This document shows positions 30,033 through 39,477 of a DNA stretch of 64,000 bases, piece after piece; position 1 is the first letter of the stretch; each line of letters opens with the position of its first letter. The position numbers were made by a program, and so were the translations under genes. Location: contig NZ_JGYX01000002.1 in NCBI RefSeq assembly GCF_000741215.1, forward strand, positions 186,001-250,000. The letters run 5' to 3'. The notes under the pieces were generated by a model, which saw only the letters and a list, made by a program, of their open reading frames with translations, was not told where the DNA came from and did not search any database. Origin of the DNA: Bifidobacterium pullorum subsp. gallinarum (lineage in GTDB: Bacteria; Actinomycetota; Actinomycetes; Actinomycetales; Bifidobacteriaceae).

Positions 30033-30049
30033 CGCGATGCAACACGCCG
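30033..30049. promoter_or_regulatory. Second copy of the shared 17-mer
   Basis: CGCGATGCAACACGCCG, identical to 25822-25838, lies 45 bp upstream of the LytTR regulator start. It is a possible autoregulatory site. Confidence 0.4.
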
Positions 30050-30129
30050 CTACATCCGTATACGCTCCGCCCATCAGGGTGACACGACCGCGGATTGCCG
30101 CATGGTCGTCAGGCTCGGCTCATAACGAG

Positions 30130-30164
30130 AAACGCCCGCCCCGCAGGCATGGGGGCAGGCGTTT
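30130..30164 (-). terminator. Intrinsic terminator of the aconitase gene
   Basis: AAACGCC-GCCCC pairs with GGGG-CAGGCGTTT (30130-30142 and 30151-30164) with one offset. On the minus strand the stem ends GCGTTTCTCGTT. Confidence 0.75.
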
Positions 30165-30185
30165 CGGTGTACGGCGGTTTCCGCG

Positions 30186-32894
30186 TCAGCGCTTCATCAG
30201 GTTGCGCAGCACGTACTGCAGGATGCCGCCGTTGCGGTAGTAGTCGGCCTCACCGGGCGTATCGATGCGCACGATCGCGTCGAATTCGACCACAGTGCCG
30301 TCGGTCTTGGTGGCGGTGACGTGCACGGTCTTCGGGGTCTCGCCGTCGTTCAGCGCCTCGATGCCGGCGATGTCGTAGGTCTCCGTGCCGTCCAGCCCCA
30401 GCGAGGCGTAGGATTCGCCCTCGGGGAACTGCAGCGGCAGCACGCCCATGCCGATCAGGTTCGACCGGTGGATGCGCTCGAAGCTTTCGGTGATCACGGC
30501 CTTCACGCCGAGCATCATCGTGCCCTTGGCCGCCCAGTCGCGCGAGGAACCGGTGCCGTACTCCTTGCCGGCCAGCACGACCAGCGGCACGTCATGCACC
30601 TGGTAGTCGCGCGAGGCCTCGTAGATGGTCGTCGGGCGCCCGGCCAGGAAATCATAGGTGTAGCCGCCCGGTGTGACCTCCCGCCCGACCGAGGCGAGCA
30701 GCTGGTTGCGCAGACGGATGTTGCCGAATGTGCCGCGCACCATGACCTCGTGGTTGCCACGACGGGAACCATACGAGTTGAAGTCCTTCGGCTCGACGCC
30801 GCGGTCGGTCAGGTACCGGCCGGCGGGGCTGTCGGCCTTGAACGCGCCGGCAGGCGAGATGTGGTCGGTGGTCACCGAATCGCCGAGCAGCGCCAGCACG
30901 CGGGCGCCGTGGATGTCGCGCACCGGCTCGGGGTCCGCGCCCATGCCGTCGAAGAAGGTCTGCCGGCGCACGTAGGTGGAGGCCTCGTCCCAGGCGAACA
31001 GATCGCCCTCGGGCACGTCGAGGCCGCGCCAGCGCTCGTCGCCGTCGAACACGGAGGCGTAGTCCTTCAGGAACATCTCACGGCTGACCGTGCCGTTCAC
31101 CACGGCCTCGACCTCGGCGTTGGTGGGCCAGATGTCCTTGAGGAACACGGGCCTGCCCTCCGGGTCCGTTCCCAGCGGCTCGGCGGCGAAGTCGAAGTCC
31201 ATCGTGCCGGCGAGCGCGTAGGCGATGACCAGCGGCGGCGAGGCCAGGTAGTTCATCTTGACGTCCGGCGAGATGCGCCCCTCGAAGTTGCGGTTGCCCG
31301 ACAGCACGGCCGTGACGGTCAGGTCGTTGGCGTTGATGGCCTCGGAGATCTCGGGCAGCAGCGGCCCGGAGTTGCCGATGCAGGTGGCGCAGCCATAGCC
31401 GACGAGCTGATAGCCCAGGGCGTCCAGGTCGTCCTGCAGCCCCGCGGCCTTGAGGTAGTCGGTGACGACCTGGGAGCCCGGTGCCAGCGAGGTCTTGACC
31501 CACGGTTTGGGCTTGAGGCCCTTGGCCACCGCGTTGCGGGCAATCAGCCCGGCGGCGATCATCACCGAGGGGTTCGAGGTGTTCGTACAGCTGGTGATCG
31601 AGGCGATGGCCACGGCGCCGTTCGTCAGGGCGAAGTCGCCGCGGAAGGCGGTGTGGACCGGCACCGGTTCGGTGACGGTGTCGACGGTCTCATACGTGGG
31701 CAGCGCCGCTTCGAACGCCTGCTTGGCCGCGGACAGTTCGATGCGGTCCTGCGGACGCTTCGGCCCGGCGATGGAGGGGACGACCGAACCGAGATCGAGT
31801 TCGAGGTACTCGGAGTAGGTCGGCTCCACATAGCCGGGTGCGGTGGCGTCTCCCCACAGCTTGTTCGCCTTGGCATACGCCTCGACCAGGGCGACCTGCT
31901 CCTCGGAACGGCCGGTCAGGCGCAGGTAGTCAAGCGTGACGTCGTCGATCGGGAAGATGCCGCAGGTCGAGCCGAATTCCGGCCCCATATTGCCGATGGT
32001 GGCGCGGTTGGCCAGCGGCACGGAGGCGATGCCCTCGCCGTAGAATTCCACGAACTTGCCGACGACGCCGTGCCGGCGCAGCATGTCGGTGATGGTCAGG
32101 ACCACATCGGTGGCCGTGACGCCCTCCGGGATGGCGCCGGTGAGCTTGAAGCCGACGACGCGCGGCACCAGCATGGAGATCGGCTGGCCAAGCATGGCGG
32201 CCTCCGCCTCGATGCCGCCGACGCCCCAGCCGAGCACGCCCAGGCCGTTGACCGTGGTGGTGTGCGAGTCGGTGCCCACGCAGGAATCGAGGTAGGCGAG
32301 CTCGCGGCCGTCGGAGTCCGCCGCGGCCTGGCGCATAACGACCTGCGCCAGGTATTCGATGTTGACCTGGTGGATGATGCCGGTGCCCGGCGGCACCACG
32401 CGGAAGTTCCTGAAGGCCTGCTGCCCCCAGCGCAGGAACTGGTAGCGTTCGCGGTTGCGCCGGTATTCGATGTCCATGTTGCGTTCGATGGCATCAGCCA
32501 CGCCGTAGTTGTCGATCTGCACCGAATGGTCGATGACCATGTCGGACTGCACCTGCGGGTTGATGACCTGCGGGTCGCCGCCCAGGGCCTTGACCGCGTC
32601 GCGCATCGTGGCCAGGTCGACCACGCAGGGCACGCCGGTGAAGTCCTGCATGACCACGCGGCTGGGTGTGAACTGGATCTCATGGCTGGGCTCGGCGTCC
32701 GGATCCCAGTCGAGCAGCGCCCGGACATGGTCGTCGGTGATGTTCGCGCCGTCGATATTGCGGACCAGGTTCTCGACCAATACCTTCAGCGAGTACGGCA
32801 GATGGTCGATGCCGTCCAGATCGTCGATGCGGTAGTAGTCGTATTCCTTGCCCGCCACGTTCAACGTGGACAGTTGGCTGTCGCGCAGTGCCAT
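30186..32894 (-). CDS. acnA: Aconitate hydratase A
   Basis: Aconitase isomerises citrate to isocitrate with a [4Fe-4S] cluster. In bifidobacteria it feeds the partial TCA route to 2-oxoglutarate and glutamate. The 902-residue protein shows the AcnA/IRP pattern: [20 protein letters not shown], the cluster cysteine in [13 protein letters not shown], the pair in [14 protein letters not shown], and the swivel-domain motif [16 protein letters not shown]. Length is normal. The ATG at 32892-32894 follows GGAGGG. It is monocistronic with its own terminator. Confidence 0.96.
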   Translation of the reverse strand: MALRDSQLSTLNVAGKEYDYYRIDDLDGIDHLPYSLKVLVENLVRNIDGANITDDHVRALLDWDPDAEPSHEIQFTPSRVVMQDFTGVPCVVDLATMRDAVKALGGDPQVINPQVQSDMVIDHSVQIDNYGVADAIERNMDIEYRRNRERYQFLRWGQQAFRNFRVVPPGTGIIHQVNIEYLAQVVMRQAAADSDGRELAYLDSCVGTDSHTTTVNGLGVLGWGVGGIEAEAAMLGQPISMLVPRVVGFKLTGAIPEGVTATDVVLTITDMLRRHGVVGKFVEFYGEGIASVPLANRATIGNMGPEFGSTCGIFPIDDVTLDYLRLTGRSEEQVALVEAYAKANKLWGDATAPGYVEPTYSEYLELDLGSVVPSIAGPKRPQDRIELSAAKQAFEAALPTYETVDTVTEPVPVHTAFRGDFALTNGAVAIASITSCTNTSNPSVMIAAGLIARNAVAKGLKPKPWVKTSLAPGSQVVTDYLKAAGLQDDLDALGYQLVGYGCATCIGNSGPLLPEISEAINANDLTVTAVLSGNRNFEGRISPDVKMNYLASPPLVIAYALAGTMDFDFAAEPLGTDPEGRPVFLKDIWPTNAEVEAVVNGTVSREMFLKDYASVFDGDERWRGLDVPEGDLFAWDEASTYVRRQTFFDGMGADPEPVRDIHGARVLALLGDSVTTDHISPAGAFKADSPAGRYLTDRGVEPKDFNSYGSRRGNHEVMVRGTFGNIRLRNQLLASVGREVTPGGYTYDFLAGRPTTIYEASRDYQVHDVPLVVLAGKEYGTGSSRDWAAKGTMMLGVKAVITESFERIHRSNLIGMGVLPLQFPEGESYASLGLDGTETYDIAGIEALNDGETPKTVHVTATKTDGTVVEFDAIVRIDTPGEADYYRNGGILQYVLRNLMKR

Positions 32895-33034
32895 GAATCC
32901 CTCCGACCGTCAGGGCGAGACGCGGACCTGATGCGGAACGCCTCGCCATCGATACACCGCATCCCACGGTACCGTGTCCGCGTCCCGGCTCTGGCGTGTC
33001 GGCTTGTCATGTGAGACAATTCGGCGTTCGTTCC

Positions 33035-35638
33035 TCAGCGTTCGGCATGGCGATGCTCCACGATCCGCCACACCTTGGGCACGGCGAACAGGCAGAGCGC
33101 GAAGATGACCGCGGCCATGGCCAATGCCACCAGCGTGGCGACCAGCGTTCGCCCGGTCGGCAGCTGCAGCGCGAAGAACGAGGCGACGAACGGGATGCAC
33201 GCGCCGATCACGCCGGCCGCCGCGAAGCAGGCCACCAGAATCCCCCGCCAGGAACGCAACGGCTTGGCCACGCGCGCCAGCATGAACACGCCCATGACGA
33301 ACAGGATGATCGCGCAGGTGGCGCGCAGCGAGACCAGATCCGCGTCCGACCCGGACACGTTCCATCCCATGATGCCCGGCAGCGCCCAGGCGGCCAGCAG
33401 CACCGACAGCGCCGTGGCCAGACCACCGGGGAGCGCGAAATGCACCACACGCTTGAGGAACCCGGGGATATAGCGTCTGGTGTTCGGGGCCAGCGCCAGG
33501 ATGAACGCGGGCGCGCCGATGGTCAGTGCACCGATGTAGGTGATATGCCGCGGCAGGTACGGGTACGGGATCTGCGTGAGGACCACGCCGAGCGAGATCA
33601 GCGCCGAGTACACGGTCTTGACCAGGAACAGGCTGGCCACGCGCTCCATGTTGGCCATCACCTGGCGGCCTCGCGCCACCACGTCAGGCAGATGGGAGAA
33701 CTTCGAATCGACCAGCACCACCTGCGCCACGGCCTTGGTGGCCGGGGCGGCGTTGCCCATCGCGATGCCCAGATCGGCCTCCTTGATGGCGAGCGCATCG
33801 TTGACGCCGTCGCCGGTCATCGCCACCACATGCTCGCCGGCGTGCAGCGCCTGCACGATGGCCTTCTTCTGATCGGGCAGCACGCGTCCGAGCACGTCCA
33901 CATGCTCCAGCACGCGGGCCATCTCATCGATGTCCTCGGGCAGCTCACGGGCGTCCATCGCCACGAGGCGGCGGTCCCCGGTCAGGCGCACCTTGGCGGC
34001 GATCGCCCCGACCGTGGCGGGGTTGTCTCCCGAGATGACGCGGCAGCGCACGCCCTGGTCACGGAACCAGGCCAGCGTCTGCTCGGCATCGGCGCGGATG
34101 CGTTCCGAGCAGATCACCAACGCCACCGGCCGGGCCTGCGGAATCAGCCGCGGCTCGTCCGCCAGCGAAGGCTGCTCGGCCCCATCGGCCCGCATCGTCG
34201 GCTCCATGCGGTCGGCGGGAAGATGCGCCACCAGCAGGACACGGTCGCCGTCGGCGGCGTAGGCGTTGGCTTGGCTCAGGACATCGGCGTGGTCGCCGTC
34301 CAACGCCGCCAGGATGACCTCCGGCGCGCCCATGTACCACAGCCCTCCGGGCACGGCGAACGACGACGGCTGGCCCGCCTCGCTCGCGGCCGCGCCGACC
34401 AGCCCGTACCCCTGCTCGGGGTAGGCGACGGCACTCCATTTGCGGGCCGAGGAGAACGGGACGCGCGTCTCGATGCCGGCGGGCACGTATCCCCGCTCCC
34501 CCAACGCCTCAAGGATCGCCCGGCCGGTGCCGTTGGGCTGCTCCTCGTAGGCCAGGTCGTACAACGCCTGCAATACGCTGTCCTCCTGCGGATGTCCGGA
34601 GGCCTTATCCGGGCCCGCGGCCGCCGCATCAGCATCCAGCATGACCAGACGGTTGAACGCGATGCCGCCGTCGGTGATGGTGCCGGTCTTGTCCAGGTTC
34701 AAACTGTCCACGCGGGCGAGCGTCTCCACCGATTCGAGTTCCTGCACCAGCGTGTTCTTGCGCGCCAGGCGGATTGCGGCGAGCGCGAAGTTCAGCGAGG
34801 TGAGCAGCACCAGGCCTTCGGGGATCATGCCCACCACGCCCGCCACGGCCGAGACGACGGCCTGGCGCCATTCGCCGGTGGCGATGGCCACGCCCCATCC
34901 GCCGACGGTGTTGATCTGCGACCAGACGAGCAGCGCACACAGGGGCACGACCAGGAAGGTCATGAATTTCAGGATGGTGTTGATGCCCTTGTTCAAGTCG
35001 GAGACGGTTTTCTTGTAGACCTTGGCCTGGGCGGTCAGCGTGGCCGCGTAGCTGTGTTCGCCCACGGCGTTCACGCGGACAAGGGCCATGCCGGACACCG
35101 CGGTGGACCCCGAGTAGATCTGGCCCCCCTCGGTTTTGCGGACCGTGCGCGACTCGCCGGTCAGCATCGACTCGTCGAGCTCCAGCCCCCAGCTTTCGAT
35201 GATCTGCGCGTCCGCCGGCACCTGCTCGCCGGAACGGATCCACATGACGTCGTCGAGCACGATCTGGTCGTGCGGCACCTCGACGTCCCGGCCCTCGCGG
35301 CGCACCAGGAAGTCCGACGCCACCAGGATCGAGAGTTTGTCCAGGGTGCGCTTGGCACGCAGTTCGGTGACGATGCCGATGCCGGTGTTGATGATGATGA
35401 CGAAGCCGAACACCGCGTCACGCCAGGATCCGGTGACCAGCACCAGCACCATGGCCGCCAGGATGATGCCGTTGAACAGGGTGAAGACGTTGGCCCGGAT
35501 GATCTCCGCCAACGAACGCGACGTGGAATCCTTGACCTTGTTGGTCCGCCCAGATTCCGCACGGGCCTCGACCTCGGCACGGCTCAGGCCGCGCTCGGCG
35601 GTGGCGGGCATGGAGGGGGCGTCATTGGGTGTGCTCAT
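33035..35638 (-). CDS. P-type cation-transporting ATPase (CtpE-like)
   Basis: This 867-residue pump has TGES in the actuator domain (LDESMLTGESRTVRK), PEGL in helix 4 (VVGMIPEGLVLLTS), the phosphorylation motif NLDKTGTITDG, a nucleotide domain with FSSARKWSAV, and TGDGVNDALAIKEAD before the C-terminal six-helix bundle. The GMIPEGLVLL helix and missing CPx heavy-metal motif point to the actinobacterial CtpE group, reported as a calcium transporter. Substrate here is inferred. ATG 35636-35638 follows AAAGGA. A nine-residue upstream ATG is less likely. Confidence 0.9.
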   Translation of the reverse strand: MSTPNDAPSMPATAERGLSRAEVEARAESGRTNKVKDSTSRSLAEIIRANVFTLFNGIILAAMVLVLVTGSWRDAVFGFVIIINTGIGIVTELRAKRTLDKLSILVASDFLVRREGRDVEVPHDQIVLDDVMWIRSGEQVPADAQIIESWGLELDESMLTGESRTVRKTEGGQIYSGSTAVSGMALVRVNAVGEHSYAATLTAQAKVYKKTVSDLNKGINTILKFMTFLVVPLCALLVWSQINTVGGWGVAIATGEWRQAVVSAVAGVVGMIPEGLVLLTSLNFALAAIRLARKNTLVQELESVETLARVDSLNLDKTGTITDGGIAFNRLVMLDADAAAAGPDKASGHPQEDSVLQALYDLAYEEQPNGTGRAILEALGERGYVPAGIETRVPFSSARKWSAVAYPEQGYGLVGAAASEAGQPSSFAVPGGLWYMGAPEVILAALDGDHADVLSQANAYAADGDRVLLVAHLPADRMEPTMRADGAEQPSLADEPRLIPQARPVALVICSERIRADAEQTLAWFRDQGVRCRVISGDNPATVGAIAAKVRLTGDRRLVAMDARELPEDIDEMARVLEHVDVLGRVLPDQKKAIVQALHAGEHVVAMTGDGVNDALAIKEADLGIAMGNAAPATKAVAQVVLVDSKFSHLPDVVARGRQVMANMERVASLFLVKTVYSALISLGVVLTQIPYPYLPRHITYIGALTIGAPAFILALAPNTRRYIPGFLKRVVHFALPGGLATALSVLLAAWALPGIMGWNVSGSDADLVSLRATCAIILFVMGVFMLARVAKPLRSWRGILVACFAAAGVIGACIPFVASFFALQLPTGRTLVATLVALAMAAVIFALCLFAVPKVWRIVEHRHAER

Positions 35639-35777
35639 GTCATCCTTTGCGTTTCGTGCGTACAACGGTCACTATCCATTATTGGCCGCAGCCGTCCGGC
35701 GATGGTACATATCTACCCTGATTCTTCCCTGAGCGTCCCGCGGCCGCCATCGTCCGCAGGGGTGATGTCCCGCTGCG

Positions 35778-36359
35778 TCAGTCGGCGACCGACGTGCTGA
35801 CCATCATGGTCTTCTCGTGCGGCAGGTCGTCGATGACGGTCATCACCGCGTCGTCGATCGGCGTGGCGTCCATCGCGCGGTCATTGACGGTCAGCGCCGC
35901 CGCATACAGCGTGTCGTCAGGCAGCTCCCCCACCGGGTTGAGCAGCGCCACCGGTATGCCCGCCCCACGGGCGTCGCCGAGCGCGTCGTCCCAGCCGCCG
36001 GCCGTGTCGTCGGTGATGGCGGGGCGGCTGACGACGATGATCGCCACCTGCCGTTCGGCCATATCCCTGACGCCCTGCTGCGCCGTGCCCTGTGCGTCGT
36101 CGACCCCGTCCGTGGACAGGTAGGAGGTCCGCAATCCGGACACATCGAACGCCTGCAGCACGATCCGGTCGAAGTCCGGCTGGTCGGATCCGATGAAGCC
36201 GATGACCACGTCGCCCCGGTCCAGTCCGTCGAACGCCACGTCGGGCTCCTGCTCCTGGGTGTCCCCGACGGCCTTGCCGGGCGGCGTGCAGGCGGGCAGC
36301 GCCAACGCCAGCGCGGCGGTGGCGGTCACGCCCATGATGCGGCGAAACAGGTGTGTCAT
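35778..36359 (-). CDS. Half-length periplasmic-binding-like lipoprotein
   Basis: This 193-residue protein has a lipoprotein signal (MTHLFRRIMGVTATAALALA then LPAC, Cys near 24). The mature part resembles lobe 1 of RbsB/LacI-type sugar-binding proteins: VVIGFIGSDQPDFDRIV, Q-rich repeat region, QVAIIVVSRP, then WDDALGDARGAGIPVALLNP. Family members usually have about 320 residues, so lobe 2 is missing. It could be a degenerate solute receptor or a sensor or regulatory lipoprotein. It begins 15 bp after the methyltransferase stop. The ATG at 36357-36359 follows GGACGGAG. Confidence 0.75.
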   Translation of the reverse strand: MTHLFRRIMGVTATAALALALPACTPPGKAVGDTQEQEPDVAFDGLDRGDVVIGFIGSDQPDFDRIVLQAFDVSGLRTSYLSTDGVDDAQGTAQQGVRDMAERQVAIIVVSRPAITDDTAGGWDDALGDARGAGIPVALLNPVGELPDDTLYAAALTVNDRAMDATPIDDAVMTVIDDLPHEKTMMVSTSVAD

Positions 36360-36374
36360 AGCTCCGTCCTCGGG

Positions 36375-37655
36375 TTATTCAGCGCGCCGGAACAGGGCGA
36401 CCGTCTCGACGTGATGGGTCATCGGGTAGATGTCGAAGGCGCGGATATCGGCCAGCTCGTATCCCAGGCCGGTTAATGTGCCGGTGTCGCGGGCCAGGCT
36501 CGTCGGGTCGCAGGCGATGTAGACGATGCCCCGCGGCCCGGCCGCGGCGATCTGGCGGCACGCCTTGGCCCGCGCGCCGGCCCGGGGCGGGTCGAGGACC
36601 ACCACATCGGGGTGCGACAGGTCGCGCGGCACACGGTTCAGGACCGTGGAGACGTCGCCGCACCGCGCGTCGACGGCGGTGATGCCCACGCGGCGCAGGT
36701 TGCGTTGCGCGTTGCGCACCGGGATCCTGCCGCCTTCGACGCTGAGCATGCGCGTGCGATCGGCCGCCAGCGTGGCCAGCGGCAGCGTGAACAGGCCGGA
36801 GCCGGAATACAGGTCCCAGAGTGTGGCGGCGTTCGCGCCATCGAGCACGCCGCGCACCAGCGTCAGCACATGGTCGGCCAGCGCGATCGGCGCCTGGCGG
36901 TGCATCTGCCAGAAGCCCGCGGCGTCCACCGTGTATCGGAACTCGTGTCCGTCGACGTTCACCATCTCCTCAAGCTCCCGCGAGCCGTCGCGCAGCTCGC
37001 CGTCGACGAGGACGGCATGGTTGGCTCCGTCGTCCGGTGACGCCACCCCCACCGCAGGGCGCGGTTCGGGCACGGCGATGCGGATCTGCGAGCCGGGTTC
37101 GAAGCCGCCGTCCCAGACGTGGCACTCGTCGGCGACGTCGAGCAGCGCACGGCTGGCCAACGGCATCGTGTCGATCGGCACGCGGACGTGGGTGCCGCGA
37201 CGGCGCATCGAGGGACGGCCCTGGTCGTCGGCGATCATCTCGATGCGGGTGCGCCAGTTGAGGCCTCCGGTCTCCAAGTCGCACGCCATGCGTTCGATCG
37301 GCACGTCCTCAAGCTCGATATGCCCCAAACGGCTCATCTGCTCGCCGATGGTGATGGCCTTCCACCGCAGCTGCCCCTCAAGGCTCACATGCACCAGGTC
37401 GGCGCCGCCGACGCCGCCTCCCATGGCCAACGGCCCGGCGAGCGGCCACGGCGGGGTGACACGGTCCTCGCTCGGCTCAATGACATCAACGACCTCGCCG
37501 GTCCAATACCGGTCGTCGCGGTCGTGCGGTTCATCGAGCACCACGCGCACGAGTTCGCCGGGCAGGGCGAAACGGACGAATACCACGCGCCCGTCGAGAT
37601 GACCGACGCACCGGCCCTGATCGGCGTACCGTTCGATGCGAATCGTTGCTTCCAT
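36375..37655 (-). CDS. Class I SAM-dependent RNA (uracil-C5) methyltransferase
   Basis: This 426-residue protein of the TrmA/RlmD family methylates C5 of a uridine in rRNA or tRNA. It has an N-terminal TRAM domain (about 1-62), an insert domain, and then the Rossmann core: FWQMH, SAM motif DLYSGSGLFTLPLA, VVVLDPPRAGA, catalytic-Cys segment YIACDPTSLARD and the base Glu in HHVETVALF. The [4Fe-4S] cysteines of RlmD are absent. The ATG at 37653-37655 follows AAGGAG. Its RNA target cannot be assigned. Confidence 0.88.
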   Translation of the reverse strand: MEATIRIERYADQGRCVGHLDGRVVFVRFALPGELVRVVLDEPHDRDDRYWTGEVVDVIEPSEDRVTPPWPLAGPLAMGGGVGGADLVHVSLEGQLRWKAITIGEQMSRLGHIELEDVPIERMACDLETGGLNWRTRIEMIADDQGRPSMRRRGTHVRVPIDTMPLASRALLDVADECHVWDGGFEPGSQIRIAVPEPRPAVGVASPDDGANHAVLVDGELRDGSRELEEMVNVDGHEFRYTVDAAGFWQMHRQAPIALADHVLTLVRGVLDGANAATLWDLYSGSGLFTLPLATLAADRTRMLSVEGGRIPVRNAQRNLRRVGITAVDARCGDVSTVLNRVPRDLSHPDVVVLDPPRAGARAKACRQIAAAGPRGIVYIACDPTSLARDTGTLTGLGYELADIRAFDIYPMTHHVETVALFRRAE

Positions 37656-37746
37656 ACAGCTTGCTCCTTGACGCCCGATACGGGCCTTGCGGCCTTGCGG
37701 CCTGTATGACTGGTTCGCGTCCGGCCGGCACTCCGCCGGTGACGGC

Positions 37747-38481
37747 CTAGGCGTTCGGCCGTTGCGGTTCCTGCTCGCCGGGCTGCTCCTCCGCAGCGGC
37801 GTGCAGCGCCTTGTGGTGGTGCATCGGGGTGGCGATGATCAGGTAGGAGATCCAGATCATCAGCGCCCAGAACGGGATGCCCATCAGCAGGCGCGCCGTG
37901 CCCAGCCAGCCGACCTGGTCGGTCAGGTACAGCGGCACCTGCACCAGCAGCCGCAGCGAGAACACGCCGATCCACAACGCGGTGATGATCGTGTACGCGC
38001 GCTTGAGCGGTTTGTCCTGCATCCAGTCGTCCAGCCAGGCCCTGAGGTGCTCGGTGGGCAGCGTGCGGATGAACTCGACCGCCAAACCGAGCGCGGGGAC
38101 GCGGACGATCAGCGAGATCGACAGCAGGACGATGTAGAACGCGTTCGTCAGGAATCCGAACATGTAGTAGTTGCGCGCCTCGTGGCTCTGCCACGCCCAG
38201 ATCAGGCAGATGCCGACCGCCAGCAGACCGCTGGCGGCGCCCACGGCCGATTGACGCTGGATCAGGCGGACGATGACCTGCAGCACCGCTAGCACGGCCG
38301 ACACGCCAACCGTCAGTTCCAGATTGCTGGTGATGACGAACAGCACCACGAACACCACTCCGGGCAACATCGATTCGATGACGCCGCGCGGTCCGCCGAT
38401 CGCGTCGATGACGGAGAAATCCTCATCCTCGCCGGCGCTGGCCAGCGAGGCCAGTCCGGTGCGTTTCCTTGGTTCTGTCAT
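37747..38481 (-). CDS. DUF3159 family membrane protein
   Basis: This 244-residue protein has about six hydrophobic helices. Near its start is GGPRGVIESMLPGVVFVVLF, the hallmark of the actinobacterial DUF3159 family, and it also has SAVGAASGLLAVGICLIW. It ends in a His- and Glu-rich tail. Function is unknown. It lies downstream of DUF3710 by 45 bp, the usual actinobacterial neighbourhood, and is probably cotranscribed. The ATG at 38479-38481 has a weak upstream AGGAA. Confidence 0.85.
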   Translation of the reverse strand: MTEPRKRTGLASLASAGEDEDFSVIDAIGGPRGVIESMLPGVVFVVLFVITSNLELTVGVSAVLAVLQVIVRLIQRQSAVGAASGLLAVGICLIWAWQSHEARNYYMFGFLTNAFYIVLLSISLIVRVPALGLAVEFIRTLPTEHLRAWLDDWMQDKPLKRAYTIITALWIGVFSLRLLVQVPLYLTDQVGWLGTARLLMGIPFWALMIWISYLIIATPMHHHKALHAAAEEQPGEQEPQRPNA

Positions 38482-38525
38482 GCGGGTATCCCGATTTCCT
38501 GGCTTTCCGCAGTCGGTCGGTGCGT

Positions 38526-39383
38526 TCAGCGGACTTCGGAGAACATCGGACCGCGCGAGAGCGTGGTCTCGACCTGCACCTGCTGGTCGGAATCGAACGG
38601 GCCCTTGGGCTTGCCCGGCACGTCGCGCTTGCCGTTGTCCTCGGCGTCCGCGGCGGCCTGCTCGGCGGCACGGCGCTGCTTCGGGGTCACCGGCGGGTGC
38701 ATCGGGATCAGATCGCGGGGGGCCAGCGGCTCATCGCCGCGTTCGACGACGATGTCGGCGAAGAACTTGTTCAGCGCGTCGGTCTCGGGGCCTTCGGCCA
38801 CCGCGGCGCGACCGGAGAACACGCCGCGCAGCATCCAACGGGGTCCGTCAATGCCGACCACGCGGGTCATCACGGTGCGGCCGCCCTTGATCGTGACCGG
38901 CAGCATGACCTCGGTGCCGAACACGCCGGCCTTCTGCGTCGCCTTGTCGTTGGCGGCGAGCAGATCGGCGCGCATGTCATCCCACAGGCCCATCGTCTTC
39001 GGAGCGGCGAACGCCTCGATCTCCAAGCTGGAGGCGCCGAAGGTGATGGTGGCGCCCAGCACCTGGCCGGTCTTGCGGTTCGCCTTGATGCGCAGCTGGA
39101 TGCCCAGCAGGAACGGCAGGTAGTACGATCCCATGTCCAGGTATTCGTCGTAGTCGGGCACGTTCTCGTCGTTGACGTCCCACGGACCGTACTGCTCGCC
39201 GCGGCCGACATACGTGTCCGCGGCGGCCGGCGGGAACGCCGGGGACTGCGGCTCCTGCTCGTCGGCGGCCTGTGCGGCAGCGTCCTCGACGGCGTCCTCG
39301 GTCTTCTCGGCCTTCTCCAGTTCCTCGGCCTCCCGGGCTTCCTTGGCCTCGCGCTTCTTCCTGCCGAATCCGAACAGTCCCAT
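38526..39383 (-). CDS. DUF3710 family protein
   Basis: This 285-residue soluble protein starts with a basic, Glu-rich coil (MGLFGFGRKKREAKEAREAE), then a Pro/Ala linker. The conserved DUF3710 core follows (about 65-240: GPWDVNDENVPDYDEYLDMGS, GPRWMLRGVFSG). A charged tail ends in PMFSEVR. The family sits beside DUF3159 in actinobacteria; no activity is established. The ATG at 39381-39383 follows AAAGGAG. An in-frame ATG twelve codons upstream is rejected on ribosome-site grounds. Confidence 0.85.
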   Translation of the reverse strand: MGLFGFGRKKREAKEAREAEELEKAEKTEDAVEDAAAQAADEQEPQSPAFPPAAADTYVGRGEQYGPWDVNDENVPDYDEYLDMGSYYLPFLLGIQLRIKANRKTGQVLGATITFGASSLEIEAFAAPKTMGLWDDMRADLLAANDKATQKAGVFGTEVMLPVTIKGGRTVMTRVVGIDGPRWMLRGVFSGRAAVAEGPETDALNKFFADIVVERGDEPLAPRDLIPMHPPVTPKQRRAAEQAAADAEDNGKRDVPGKPKGPFDSDQQVQVETTLSRGPMFSEVR

Positions 39384-39477
39384 AATGCTCCTTTGGTAGT
39401 GGCTCGTACACGGGTGCAACCGTCCTATAGCCTAGCACCCGGGCGGCATCCGAACCTGAATGGCCGCTGGGGATGCC

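Noticed and set aside
33035-35638. Heavy-metal (CPx) ATPase identity
   Set aside because: There is no CPx or HMA metal-binding motif; helix 4 carries PEGL, which fits the CtpE-like group instead.
30321-35800. Two ~900-codon plus-strand frames opposite aconitase and the P-type ATPase
   Set aside because: They mirror the codon bias of the true genes on the minus strand; the translations are rich in His, Arg, Gly and Val and show no motif.
36375-37655. Iron-sulfur RlmD (23S U1939 methyltransferase) assignment
   Set aside because: The four N-terminal cluster cysteines are absent, so only the family level is given.
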